Of a DNA stretch of 64,000 nt, positions 14,301-24,296 are shown one piece after another (position 1 is the first letter of the stretch; every line of letters begins with the position of its first letter). Source of the stretch: Liolophura sinensis (lineage: Eukaryota; Mollusca; Polyplacophora; Chitonida; Chitonidae); contig NC_088300.1 of assembly GCF_032854445.1 (NCBI RefSeq), forward strand, positions 74,267,005-74,331,004. Reading direction: 5' to 3'. The notes under the pieces were generated by a model, which ran no database searches, was not told where the DNA came from, and saw only the letters and a list, made by a program, of their open reading frames with translations. Position numbers and translations under genes: made by a program.

Positions 14301-15677
14301 CAGTTGGCAAGGGGATTTGTATCATATACTGATATCGTGATTTGTGTACCACACCACATCCAGGTAATTTGAACGTAGGTCAATAAAACTAAAAAGGAAG
14401 CACTGCACAGGGATAAAACTTTATAAAACCTTATTTGGGCATGGGTTGGTGGTTGGAAGTTGGGGAATTAAGTGCAGTGGATTCAAAATTTAGGATCACT
14501 GGTAATCACCAATGGCAGCATAAAATAATGGGTTTTGAAACATTTTTGTCTAGAAGAGGGGAGTTTTGACGTCAGCTAACAGAGTCATGATGATGTAAAG
14601 AGGTCATTTTAAGGATTTGTACCAGGGATAACCAGAACACAAGTAACATTTAGAGAAATTTGACACTGACCATAAACCTCTAAAGGGGGGCCTCCGTGGC
14701 TCAGTCGGTTAGCACGCTAGCGCAGCGTAATGACCCAGGAGCCTCTCACCAATGCGGTGACTGCGAGTTCAAGTCCAGCTCATGCTGGCTTCCTCTGCGG
14801 CTGTAAGTGGGAAGGTCTGTCAGCAACCTGCGGATGGTCGTGGGTTTCCCCCAGGCTGTGCCCGGTTTCCACCCACCATAATGCTGGCCGCCGTCGTATA
14901 AGTGAAATATTCTTGAGTACGGCGTAAAACACCAATCAAATAAATAAATAAATAAATAAACCTCTAAAGGTGGGTTGTCATCAGGCCTTAATGATTTGTC
15001 CTAATGTAGATGAAATCAGGATCAAACCTGGGTCAGATCATACAAAAAACTTTAAAAATGGTACCTGTTACTGCCTAGCTTGATGCCGAGCACTGAGAGA
15101 TTAGAGCAAGGAAACAGGACTGGTTGACCTGTTGCCCGTAGGCTATAATGTGTCTGGTGTCTTCAGCATGATACTTCAGAGGGGGCAGCACTTTAGCGAC
15201 ATGAACTTCCCCTGCCACAAGAAAACAGAGTATATGAGCACACACCTAATGACCCCTTGAGGTTATGTAAATGAAAGATTGTTAAGTACAACATTAAACC
15301 TGAAGCATACAGACGTACATACCTAATGAAATTATGTTTGCAGTTTGAAGAATGATGATCTATTGCTGGATGGTTGCTTATAACAATCTAATTAGGAAAT
15401 GAGACTAAAAACCTCTAGATTGGTTGGGTTGGCATTTATAGGCTGGAATCATCAGTAGGTGTTCCTGAGAAGTGAACATTGCATTCTAAAGAAGCTTATT
15501 GATTTTGCTGTTACAGCCCGAATGGCAGGAGTTGGAGTTGGTTGTATGCTGCTTGGTGTTTTGCTTGGGTTTGTGTTTGGCATCATCGTGTGTGTGCGCC
15601 GACAGAGGAAACTGCTCCATCCTCCATTCACCAAGGACAAAACCCAGGAGTTCTTAGATGAAGATCCAGGCATGTAA
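2315..15677 (+). CDS. Membrane-anchored di-N-acetylchitobiase-like protein (GH18), catalytic motifs degraded
   Basis: Nine coding exons with matching phases: 2315-2515, 5886-6024, 7221-7432, 8004-8187, 9243-9343, 12079-12252, 13191-13284, 13923-14075, 15517-15677; total 1419 nt, 472 residues. The ATG at 2315 is followed by a signal peptide (about residues 1-26). The body resembles animal di-N-acetylchitobiase (CTBS), a lysosomal GH18 enzyme that trims reducing-end GlcNAc: the ELMCYAH segment, the GVPWHGFNYTC segment and the late IWSGDDLAYS segment line up with it. The GH18 DxxDxDxE motif appears as DFLDILDE (about residues 150-157): Gly is replaced by Phe and the third Asp by Leu. The MxYD motif region reads LNSKS in exon 4. 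Unlike CTBS (about 385 residues), the protein ends with a transmembrane helix (about 424-446) and a 26-residue cytoplasmic tail starting RRQRK. Several N-glycosylation sequons are present. Family call is firm; loss of catalysis is inferred. Confidence 0.85.
2697..2960 (+). repeat. Possible tRNA-derived SINE, second type
   Basis: The region starts with a GAGTGGCTGAGTGTTC stretch resembling an A box. It has GTGTTCGAATCCAG, a good B box, about 65 bases later, and ends in an A-rich tail near 2935-2960. The head differs from the main SINE family of the window. No clear target-site duplication was identified. Confidence 0.4.
3588..4237 (+). mobile_element. TTAA-flanked MITE, copy A
   Basis: This about 650-bp non-coding element is flanked by TTAA on both sides (3584-3587 and 4238-4241). 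It shares most of its length, inverted, with 44581-45207. The start reads ...GGACATACC and the end ...GTCCCT, matching the AGGGACATACCGCC terminal repeat seen more clearly in the other copy. TTAA target duplication is the hallmark of piggyBac-type transposition. No transposase is encoded, so it would need one supplied in trans. Confidence 0.6.
4401..4619. mobile_element. Small MITE, family with CCTAATTCYTCAACCTTTTC ends, copy 1
   Basis: The left end reads CCATAATTCTTCAACCTTTG and the right end, on the other strand, CCTTAATTCCTCAACCTTTT, giving imperfect terminal inverted repeats of about 27 bp around a 219-bp element. The same ends recur at 6525-6734 and 25862-26065, so this is a dispersed short inverted-repeat element with no coding capacity. 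Confidence 0.5.
6525..6734. mobile_element. Small MITE, same family, copy 2
   Basis: The left end TCAATCTTCAACCTTTTCAA and the reverse-complemented right end CCTAATTCTTCAACCTTTTC form terminal inverted repeats of a 210-bp element inside intron 2 of the chitobiase-like gene. Confidence 0.5.
7462..7605 (+). repeat. Duplicated half-exon, copy 1 (between exons 3 and 4)
   Basis: This 144-bp segment is nearly identical to 8123-8266. The source there is the second half of exon 4, its 5' splice site and the first part of the following intron. Copy 1 lies in the intron right after exon 3 and keeps an open frame continuous with exon 3 through to a TTAG|GTACAT donor at 7526/7527. Joining 7526 to exon 5 would use the same phase as the regular exon 4 donor. 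It may be an alternative 3' extension of exon 3 or a recent non-functional duplication. Confidence 0.8.
8123..8266 (+). repeat. Duplicated half-exon, copy 2 (3' half of exon 4 plus intron)
   Basis: This is the partner of the 144-bp repeat at 7462-7605, with only a few base differences. It includes exon 4 from about 8123 to 8187 and the donor TTAG|GTACGT. This copy is taken as the original because its upstream half also aligns with the chitobiase family. Confidence 0.8.
8578..8660 (+). repeat. SINE 3' fragment
   Basis: This is a 5'-truncated copy of the main SINE family: it begins at the CACCATAATGCTGGCCGC segment and runs through GTGAAATATTCTTGAGTA to an AAATAAATAA tail. Confidence 0.7.
9071..9159 (-). 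repeat. SINE 3' fragment, reverse orientation
   Basis: The reverse complement shows the SINE tail: the CCAGCATTAGGG equivalent of the CCATAATGCTGG block, then the ATATTCTTGAGTATGGC block and ACACCAATCAAAT. It lies less than 100 bases upstream of exon 5 of the chitobiase-like gene. Confidence 0.65.
10189..11846 (+). mobile_element. Tc1/mariner transposon, apparently complete
   Basis: A 1658-bp element inserted at TA (TA at 10187-10188 and 11847-11848). The first 27-28 bases of the two ends are perfect inverted repeats starting CAGTCATGGAAAAAATTATT, and imperfect similarity continues to about 60 bp (both contain TTTCTTGTTCATTTTAA). It carries one uninterrupted transposase gene in the same orientation as the host gene, inside intron 5. 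Perfect ends plus an open frame suggest a young insertion. Confidence 0.9.
10512..11540 (+). CDS. Tc1/mariner transposase, DD34E
   Basis: A single-exon, 342-residue frame from ATG 10512. It excises and inserts its own element by cut-and-paste at TA dinucleotides. The N-terminal 110 residues form the paired-type helix-turn-helix DNA-binding region (LDTGLSERRVAKKLKISKTA, then a GRGRKR linker). The catalytic triad is visible: Asp in FSDESNFEL, Asp in FQQDNAPCHT, and Glu in SPDLNPTENLW with 34 residues between the last two, the DD34E spacing of Tc1-like enzymes. GGGSVMIWGCFS is the usual conserved block. Length matches the family (about 340). An in-frame TTG lies a few codons upstream, but ATG at 10512 gives the normal MPKTKEL start. 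There is no frameshift or stop, so the enzyme may be functional. Confidence 0.93.
   Translation: MPKTKELCGARKAAILAQLDTGLSERRVAKKLKISKTAVHYTKKKQAEHGTTKLLAGRGRKRLSTPRDDRALIRSCIKNRRQTSRDLRNEWALSTNVTCSARTVRNRLLEAGLKSHRARKKPFINERQRKARLRFARDHKNWSVDDWAKVLFSDESNFELMPTPANLLVRRKPGEAYKPDCLAPTVKHGGGSVMIWGCFSMGGTGQMQLCEGRMNQVTYRATLKNSLLPSAAKLFPGSNDWIFQQDNAPCHTARSVKNWIENRNIRTMNWPAQSPDLNPTENLWNIIKFKMENHKPKNEANLFEFLQQEWAAVTAGQCNKLVESMPRCMAAVIKNNGHAIKY
11915..12045 (+). repeat. Degenerate SINE-like tail
   Basis: The sequence contains recognisable but diverged SINE blocks: GTGAAAGATTCTGGAGAATG, then GTGTTAAACAACAATCAGAT and an AAATGAACAAATAA tail. It lies directly upstream of exon 6 of the chitobiase-like gene and just downstream of the Tc1 insertion. 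Confidence 0.4.
14687..14955 (+). repeat. Full-length tRNA-derived SINE with 15-bp target duplication
   Basis: This is the reference copy of the main SINE family. The head has an A box (TGGCTCAGTCGG) and B box (GAGTTCAAGTCC). A body follows (ACCTGCGGATGG, CCCGGTTTCC, ACCATAATGCTGGCC), then GTGAAATATTCTTGAGTACG and CACCAATCAAATAAATAAAT. It is flanked by perfect 15-bp direct repeats ATAAACCTCTAAAGG at 14672-14686 and 14956-14970, showing LINE-dependent insertion into intron 8 of the chitobiase-like gene. The tRNA part is not a functional tRNA. It may belong to a known molluscan SINE superfamily; I cannot check this here. Confidence 0.9.
15057..15306 (+). repeat. Interspersed repeat, probable second SINE family
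   Basis: The stretch ends in GTAAATGAAAGATTGTTAAG followed by CAACATTAAACCTGAAGCA, a SINE-like tail. Its body includes GATACTTCAGAGGGGGCAGC. It resembles, from memory, a dispersed repeat seen in bivalve DNA. Only one copy is present here, so this is a weak call. Confidence 0.35.
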
Positions 15678-15789
15678 ACTACAGCTGTCATCTGGCACAA
15701 GGAGGGCCCAATGCCTATCACCTCTGGTGTACATGTAGATTTTATAGGTATATGTACATGCAGTGTTCAGGTGTTAATACTTTCATATA

Positions 15790-15795
15790 AATAAA
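15790..15795 (+). terminator. Polyadenylation signal AATAAA of chitobiase-like gene
   Basis: An AATAAA hexamer lies about 110 bases after the stop codon at 15677, within the AT-rich 3' flank. It is the nearest good signal; later AATAAA words could also be used. Confidence 0.45.
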
Positions 15796-18700
15796 TATTA
15801 AGGGTGAACTCTGCCTCTTCCTCCTTGTTACTTTTTGGAAATTTTATGAAAGTTTTCATTTGACCACAAATTCTTTTTCCAAACTGTTTGCCACAAATTT
15901 ATTTTATTAAACACAATGCCCATATTTTTGTATAAAACACTTGCACAGCTGATGGCATTTGCCATCCATGTTTGATGGTGTCTTCAAAATTTGATGTGTT
16001 TGAGTAGTTGTCTCTTCTTTTTGTGATGAACATATATACTCATCTGCAATTCAAACCTATATACACATTTTATGTTGAAAACTTTTGAAGTCATTCCAAT
16101 TTCGTGTTCATCTGTAATTCTTGTACATGTAAATATTGTGTTAATACACACATATAATGTTACATGAGCTGGAATAGTCTCTCCAGGTAGTTACCACTGA
16201 ACATCCATATATTAATCCATATATTGATATAATATGACATATTGGTGTATGGCTCCTGTTCATGCTACAGTAGTTGTAGATCTATATGTACATGTGAAAG
16301 ATAACGTGTGTCTGATTTTGCAGTTCAGGCTCATAGGTATTTGTAGTGTAAATCAAATTCATCATTAAGATAAATTTTGTGGAAATTCTGAAGATCAACA
16401 TTTTTATTCTGTCAAATTCTTATTTCAACTTAGAATAAAGCCATTATCACCCGTTGTTTTTCTAACTATGACGCATTTTTAGAATGATCTAATAAGGAAT
16501 TAAACATTGCGGAATTTTCATTATACATGTATATGGTAGATGGTAGAGTGTGTTTACATTGAGTGAATGCTGTCACTGATTGTTTGTTCATCTTTTATTT
16601 CTCAGCCATCATAGTTTTCTCATGCAGTATAATATATGCATATCTACAAACCATGTGGAGCTATTATCCAGACGATGTCATCTGGATAAAAAGTTATGGG
16701 AAATTGGATGTAGGAAGTTTTGTGATAGTGGACCTTGTACATGTACCTAATGTGTTTTTTCTTCTAACATGTTTACATTATACATAAATTGAAGTGACTT
16801 ACATGTAACTTATTTTTGTGTATTTTTAGTCACCTGTCTTATGCATTAACCAAGGTAATTAAGCTTTTATATAAACCGTACATGTGTTTATCACCATTAC
16901 ACTTATGGTTCTCATTACAAAGGGTTGAGTGGACTTGATTTCTTTATAATCTTTATACATATTATATGCGGATGTAACAGCTAGATTTTACTTTTTATGC
17001 ATACTCTCATTTCTAGGGGAGTTTAGCAAAGTTTGTCTTTCATATTATAGTAACATAGTTCATCCCTTGGCATTGCCCTGTGTAGAAGTGTTCCACCAAG
17101 AGGATGTATATATTGGCAACAAGCGTCTATGAGGTGAAAATCTCACCAAAGCAGCGATGTCAGGCAGGTACATCACCCGGTACTACCACCAGATCTTATA
17201 CTCAGTGGTAAGCCTATGTAGTCTACTGAAATTACTGGCATTATATGTATTGTTTTTGATTCCAAGTTCTCTGAGTTTGTACCATTCAGGTGTGTAATCG
17301 GGATGCAGACATCGCGGCATAGATTGGTGGGGGTGGGGGAGGGTTGGAGGTGGTGGTGGGGGAGGGGTTGGAGGTGGCTTGCTTTAACATTCCTCAGCTA
17401 CATTCCTGTCAAATGTACTTGTAACTAATCTCCGAAACTTGTGCATTGTATATTTTTGCATATATTATTGTGAGTTATGTATGTGTTTAGCTGATCATAT
17501 GAAATTCTTTTAAGCTTTTACCTCTCGTATATACGATGTAGATGTGTATACAAACCAAATATTGATTGTTACTTATGTGAGCTTTATAATGTCTACCTAC
17601 ATGTGCAAAGGAATCACTTACACTATTATAAAAGCAGTTGGATAGAGTTTGCCTTATGGTTTAGAGGTAGAAAGGTTAATGTAACCAATATTAACAAGGT
17701 ACAGATTTTTGTAGATACATGTATTAGCCATATTCTTTGTCTGTTGAAAAAAAAAATGGAAGCCTATTTGCCTGGTATCATTATGCTGATGAGATAGACA
17801 AGAGGTGAGATCCAGTCATAAATTTGATTGACGATAATTTGTAGTTAGATCTACAGTACATGTAACCAAGGTGTTACTATGCTTGAAGTAATGTGTTTTT
17901 CATCTCCTTTTCACACATCTGCTTGATATATCTGCGTTTTAACACAACCAAAGTACATGTATTTAACCTAACTATAATGATGTTGATGAGTAGAGTGGTC
18001 CTTTTTGATTGGTTGTGCAGAATGACCAGCAGGAACACACACAGACATTATACATTGTACATGACAGTTGTCACATTCACGTTCAGGCTTATGGGTATGA
18101 GTGTTTTTCAGGCTTTGGTCACCTTGGTATATCCAGAGCTGTGACAAAATCTGAAATGTTTGTGTACATAGTTGTAGTCTTGGAGAGACAATTTATTGGA
18201 TACCAGGATGATCATGACAATGGGCCTACCCAGGGACGCGATCTGTGTGTAGATCCAACCCTAGAGCTTATTCCGCTAAGGATGCTATTTGAAGTTCATG
18301 GCTTCTTAACCAACCTTTATATTGTAAGACCAGTGCTATGTAGAGTGCTCATTCTCACCCAGTTACTATGCATGAGTTTGAAGAAGGCATTAGTGTTGAA
18401 CCTGAGAATAAGATATTACACAGTGGCAATACCACACAGATTGACACATTCCACTGCCTCTAGTGCCTTTATCCCTGTACAACGTACAGTTTGGTCCAGT
18501 CACATGTTTCTGTTCAGCTAGAAAGTTTGTTAAGGATTGTATAATTTTGTGCATGAACAGAAAATGTTTTTGGTGAACCCCGTCCTACTTTTTTGTTTTT
18601 CATTATACCACAAGGGCAGAGAGCAATGTAGCTGGTTGATTTTTTGAAATCATTGAACAAGACAATCACATAAATAAATAACCAAATTCAAACCAAACAT

Positions 18701-19242
18701 ATGTATTAATGCATTTGTATGTTATAAACAAGGCACTTGTTCACAGGTATGTGTTGTGTTATTTTTGGCTAAACTACACACATTTCACTTTCAAATTGTT
18801 TTATAAGCTTATAACCGGAGCTTATAATCATGTTTATCATAATAACTGTATAGCAAAGGAAGGATTTATGAATGAAAACACACCTATGTTTTATTTCTGA
18901 ACTTGTACTCTTTCCTCTGCTGTTACTGAATCATTACCAATGTTTATAAGTTTGCCAGTTAATTATAATTATTATGCCACTGATTCTAATTCAGGTTAGT
19001 AAATGACAGACCATTGTAACAAATGAAAGGTGTAACAATAAAAGTTAATGTAGCATATGTTATATTGTGACTACATGAAAGTGAAATATTTGTAAATCTT
19101 TATAAATGTATAAGTAGTCCATAGCCTTCTACTTGAATATGTACCTGTACGTGGCTCTTGTGAATTTGTTGATTGAACAGACCAGTCTCTTTGTTCAGAT
19201 GCGTTTTGTATACATATTGTTCGGAACAACATTGTAAAGTGC
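15796..19242. other. Intergenic / possible long 3' UTR, nothing firm
   Basis: The DNA is AT-rich with many TACATGTA-type words and no recognisable gene. A 170-codon open stretch at 18009-18521 has no recognisable domain and no splice context, and I treat it as chance. A purine-rich G tract at about 17325-17380 (repeated GGTTGGAGGTGG and GGGGGAGG runs) could form a G-quadruplex. Confidence 0.4.
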
Positions 19243-19404
19243 AGGGGGCCTCAGTGACTGAGGTGGTTAGCGTGCCAGTGTGGCGCAATGACCCAGGAGC
19301 TGCTGATCCTCCTGGGTTTCTCTGCCGGTTTCCTCCCACCTTAATGCTGGCCACTGTCCTATAAGTGACATATTCTTGAGCAAGGCATAAAGTACCAATC
19401 AAAG
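19243..19404 (+). repeat. SINE copy, internally deleted
   Basis: The tRNA-like head (GGGGGCCTCAGTGACTGAGG, then GTTAGCGTGCC and AATGACCCAGGAGC) is joined directly to the CCGGTTTCCTCCCACC/AATGCTGGCC block and the tail ACCAATCAAAG. The middle, including the B-box region, is missing. Confidence 0.75.
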
Positions 19405-21370
19405 AAGTTCAGTAAATTTTCTGCGCATGCAGATGGTGTTGGACTGTGAGAAATGCTTATTCTGGTTCACCCCAGGGATATGGTGATAGGGATACTGATC
19501 TCTTTGACATCTGTTCTTACACTGGCTCAATGATAATGCTTGTGCCATATTTTGACCAAGATTTGTTGTACTTTCCAACTTATTTTTTTTTTAATTTTTA
19601 AGTTAGTTTGTATTTTTTCATTGTTTATTTAGACTTATATGATGCTGGCTTGTTTTAACACTCTACTCAGCTATGATTCATTGGGGTTTCTGTGCAAGGT
19701 TTTTTTTTTTTTCTTTCTTTCTACATTAGAAATTTAAATAACCAAAATAGTTAAAATTCAATATCTCATAGACTGAATAGAAAATGTGCGCACAGAGGTA
19801 GTTCAAAACTTCCTAGTAAACTGTGAAAGTTCTGCATGTAAGAACTCCTATTTAATGAAAACTAACAAGATGAAGAGAGTTTCTCCAGGCAGATGATCTT
19901 TTTTAACTAAAGTAACAGTAAATCTGATGGAGTCTTATAGCCAGATTATATCATTTTTGATTAATTTTCCTTACGAAAGAGTAGTAGGCCTATAGTTAAC
20001 ACCTCAAACAAACAGGGGCTTGTATCCGTGTATCGGCATTTGTTAAAATATGGACAACAATGTTGTCACTAGTACGAAACTCTTTATTTCCTTGATACAA
20101 TTGCTGTTTTTGGCTGTCACTTGTAAACATATTTTCGTAAACTTTTCACATTTATAAACCGTGTGCTGATACATAATTCAACCAGTATACTATACTAGCC
20201 AGGTATACCATTGCACAGTAAGGATAATAGCTCTTTATAAATATTCTTTATATATAAAAGTTCTGTATACATATTCTCTTGCTGTACTGGTACTTATAAA
20301 TTCATGTATATCAATGTAATATCTAGTAGTTTACAGTATATGGATTTTCCTCCTGTATAAACACTTGAGTCCGTATCATCCAGTACACATGTTTTAGTGA
20401 ACTATGTGATGTAAAAACACCTATCACTTCCTGAGCACTTTCACAATTCATATTGTACACCTTTGTATAACATTTTACATTCTAACTGCAAGATAACATT
20501 CTACCTATTTTATAAAGCTGTCTTGTGCTAAGTTTATTGTTACTAGGGCAACATGTGATTCATTAACATATGTGGCCATGGTAGTTATATGTACCGTCAG
20601 CTTAGGTGTTAGTACTTTGTGAAGCAGGTCATAGGAGTAAACAAAATCGCTTTGTGTTTGTGTCCTGTTTCAAAACTGTATAAAGGTGTAGCCTTAGATT
20701 GTTCCCTTTCAATTCAAAGTAGTTAAGTTTCCTAATTTCACACATTTGAGTCTCTTTGGCTACACTTTTTTGGTAGTGTATGAAGTTTTCATTGATGTTC
20801 AGTGAAAATGAGATAGAAGTATATGTGAGGTAGAATTAAAGCATTACTCTGAACATGCTGTTGTAAACTGTACATTTTTTTGCTAAAATAGCCTCCATAG
20901 AGTGTATGTTAACATTTTCCCTTTGCTATAGACATGCTTTGCTGTATTCGTGAAAAGCTGACTCTTTTAATAAATGTTTGCTAAAGCAGCTTTAGGAAGT
21001 TTTGTTTTGTCTTGTTTCATGGTGTTGTTTCACATATATGAATTCCTAAGAGTCTCAGTAACTGTAGTTTGGTTATCTCCCTGTGATGGAACAAGAAAAA
21101 GATTCTAGCGGATGTACAGTATATTTGTTTGGTGTAGAATCAAGCATCGTCAGTGACATCAGTGTTGATTTCCAACTTTAAACATCATAAATGAGTGAAA
21201 GTGGGACGTGCATTAGAATTTCTTCCATGTTAATATGTAATGGCTTTCTTCTAAATGCCACTTAATGAATGTGATGTGTTTGTAAACTGTCACTCTCAAA
21301 ATGAACTCTTTTGTCTTGTGTTAATTAAAACGGTAAGGTATTGGCATCAGGCAAAGGCATCAACGTCTAA

Positions 21371-21620
21371 TGTCACACCAGTGCAGCGCAATGACACAAT
21401 GCGGTAGTTATGAGTTCCACCTCATGCTGGCTCCATCTCTGGCCGTGGGTTACGTGGGAAGGCCTGTCAGTAGCCTAGGGAGAGTCGTGGGTATGCCCTA
21501 GGCTCTGCCTGGTTTCCTCCCACCATAATGCTGGCCTCCGATGTATAAGTGAAATATTCTTGAGTGCAGCGTAAAACACCAATCAAATAAATAAATAAAA
21601 CACTAATCAAATAAATAAAT
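21371..21620 (+). repeat. SINE copy with duplicated tail
   Basis: The region carries the B-box zone, body and tail of the main SINE. The tail unit CACCAATCAAATAAATAAAT is followed by a second similar CACTAATCAAATAAATAAAT, so the tail has been duplicated. The 5' head is eroded. Confidence 0.8.
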
Positions 21621-21998
21621 CAAATGTTACACATAATATAATACTTTCAATGTCTATTGTGCAATACATGTTGGTTTCCAGAGGAAGCTGTTCAACAAGG
21701 TCAGAGGAAGCTGTTCCTTTTGGAATTGACAATACCTGTCCATTACTTTAGTCCCAATGGTAGCATCTGTTCATTAATGATATTATAGTTAATAGAGAAT
21801 TTATCCAGAAAGGGCATGGAATTCATATAATGCAGAAATCATGCTCACACAAAATAGAGTTTCATTCCACCTTTTAGAACACCACCTTGAACAAGACTAG
21901 TCTGTTTGGCTTCTGTCTGAGGTGAAGTACTCCACTGGCTCTAGCAGAAGCCTTGTTCTTCCCTTGTGAATGCGTTTGTAGGCCAAAATCCAGAAATG

Positions 21999-22085
21999 TA
22001 CGAAATATAGGCGGGGGAAAGGGGATGGAGGGGGAAAGGGGGGGTGCATATACGATGATATCATGGACAATGTGCCCCCCCCCCT
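21999..22085. repeat. G-rich tract followed by C run
   Basis: Successive G runs (GGCGGGGGAAAGGGG, GGAGGGGGAAAGGGGGGG) occur over about 50 bases, followed about 30 bases later by a run of about ten C. The tract could form a G-quadruplex. It lies just upstream of the 29-bp minisatellite. Confidence 0.5.
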
Positions 22086-22286
22086 TAACCCGTCTTGGAT
22101 GAGTGGCCTAATACTTGATGAGTGTTGTCCTAACCACGTATAATTTTACACTAATGTACGAAGACGATCAATAGTATAAGTTTTAGGAAACCAGAGTGGC
22201 CAGGGGAAACCACAAACCTTTGGCAAGTGGGCTTTCCAATGTATAACGTACAGATATACACACCATATTCGTGGAAGACAAGTGGT

Positions 22287-23459
22287 TATAGGTGGTGGTA
22301 TGTCAGGTACCTGGTGAGGGGTGGTGGTATGTGAGGTGTCTCAAGGCGTTGTGGTTTGTCAGGCACCTGGAGACGGGTGGTGGTTTGTCAGGTACTTCTC
22401 AAGGTGTGGTGGCTTGTCAGGTACTTCACAAGGTATGGTGGTTTGTCAGGTACCTGGTGAGGCATGGTGGTTTGTCAGATACCTGGTGAGATGCGGTGTT
22501 TTGTTAGGTACTTCAGAAGGCGTTGTGGTTTGTCAGGTACCTGGAGACGGGTGGTGGCTGTTCAGGTACTTCTCAAGGCATTGTGGTTTGTCAGGTACCT
22601 GGTGAGGCGTGGTGGTTTGTCAGATACCTTGGTAGATGTGGTGGTTTGTCAGGTACTTCACAGAGCATGGTGCTTAGTCAGGTACTTCACAAGGCATGGT
22701 GGTTTGGCAGGTACCTGGTGAGACGTGGTGGTTTGTCACATATCTGGTGAGGCGTGGTGGTTGGTCAGGTACCTGGTGAGGCATGGTGGTTTGTCAGGTA
22801 CTTCTCAAGGCGTGGTGGTTTGTCAGGTACTTCACCAGGCGTGATGGTTTGTCAGGTACCTGCTGAGGCGTGGTGGTTTGTCAGGTACCTGCTGAGAAGT
22901 GGTGGTTTGTCAGGTACCTGCTGAGAAGTGGTGGTTTGTCAGGTACCTGCTGAGGTGTGGTGGTTTGTCAAATACCTTGTTAGATGTGGTGGTCAAGTAC
23001 CTGGTGAGGTGTGGTCGTTTGTCAGATAGCGGGTGAGATGTGGTGGTTTGTCAGGTACTTCACCAGGCGTGTTGGTTTGTCAGGTACCTGGTGAGGCATG
23101 GTGGTTTGTCAGGTACTTCACAGAGCATGGTGCTTAGTCAGATACCTGGTGAGATGTGGTGGTTCCTCAAGGCATGGTGGTTAGTCAGGTACTGGTAAGG
23201 GTGGTGGTTTGTCAGGTACTTCTCAAGGTGTGGTGGTTTGTCAGGTACCTGGTGAGGCGTGGTGGTTTATCAGGTACCTGGTGAAGCGTGGTGGTTTGTC
23301 AGATACCTGGTGAGATGTGGTGGTTCCTCAAGGCATGGTGGTTAGTCAGGTACTGGTAAGGGTGGTGGTTTGTCAGGTACTTCTCAAGGTCTGGTGGTTT
23401 GCCATTTACCCAGCATGGTATTGTGGGTTGTCAGGTACATATCAAGGTGTGGTGACTCG
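22287..23459 (+). repeat. 29-bp minisatellite, about 40 units
   Basis: The unit is about 29 bp, with core GGTGGTTTGTCAGGTACCTG followed by GTGAGGCGT or a variant TTCTCAAGGCGT. The alternative endings (ACCTGGTGAG, ACTTCTCAAG, ACTTCACAAG, ACCTGCTGAG) are interspersed. Because the unit has few stops and is not a multiple of three, long frames are open in several phases; they look non-coding. The array lies between the 3' ends of the chitobiase-like and HSPBP1 genes. Confidence 0.92.
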
Positions 23460-24296
23460 TCATACACAATTACTTCTATGACTTCCATAATTGAAAAAGA
23501 TCATAGACACTGATTGTTAATTTCAAATTTTAATAACAGTAATGCAGCACTACATGTGTAGACATAACCAATTGTGGCAGAAATAAAGCCTGTATTAGGT
23601 CACTTCTCCTTCCACAGAAAAGGACATTATTAATTTGGGGGAATGAAATTCATTTTAAATTCCATTAAAATGCTATACCATGGTTACTACCTACCAAACC
23701 ATGGCAACATCATCAGGTTACGTTGTAAAGGGGAACTGTATGTATGGTTGTTATGAGAGCCAAGGAAAGGATCAGTCATCAACTACCCACTATTGGAGGG
23801 AAAGGTTGGTTGGTACCTGCTACAAACAGACTCACAGTAGAATGACTCTGACACACAGCATACATGAATGTGTGTTGTAACATAAATATATGCACATATA
23901 TCTCGGAAGTAAGAACATTTTAACAAGAACACATACTTAACAAAATCATTCATAAATATATCTAATTAGACTTACATGGTACATGATGACATACTTGCAG
24001 CTAGTTAAATATTTTGTGAACTTCAGTTTAGCATTATGATGGGAAAGTTTCCAGATGTTCTCAGCATGACCTCAGTAACCTACAAGTACAGTAACATTTT
24101 AATGGCTGTAATCATCAAACATATCACACAACTACACCAGAGAAGTCCTTTGTCTTGAATTGCACATCAATTGTCAAATCCTTTATGAAAAAGACTGAAT
24201 GTGTATTTTCACTCTCTTGGATTCCATTGTTCAGTCTTCCGGTCAGTCAGTGTGTACACAATCATGAGCTGGGTCACACACTCAGTCAGGTCTCTG

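Noticed and set aside
14691-14775. tRNA gene
   Set aside because: A and B boxes are those of a SINE head; the sequence does not fold as a cloverleaf and is followed by the SINE body and target duplication.
18009-18521. 170-codon open frame in the intergenic region
   Set aside because: No recognisable domain, no splice or promoter context, and composition like the surrounding AT-rich DNA.
22292-22750. Overlapping open frames of 65-94 codons
   Set aside because: They are all translations of the 29-bp minisatellite in different phases.
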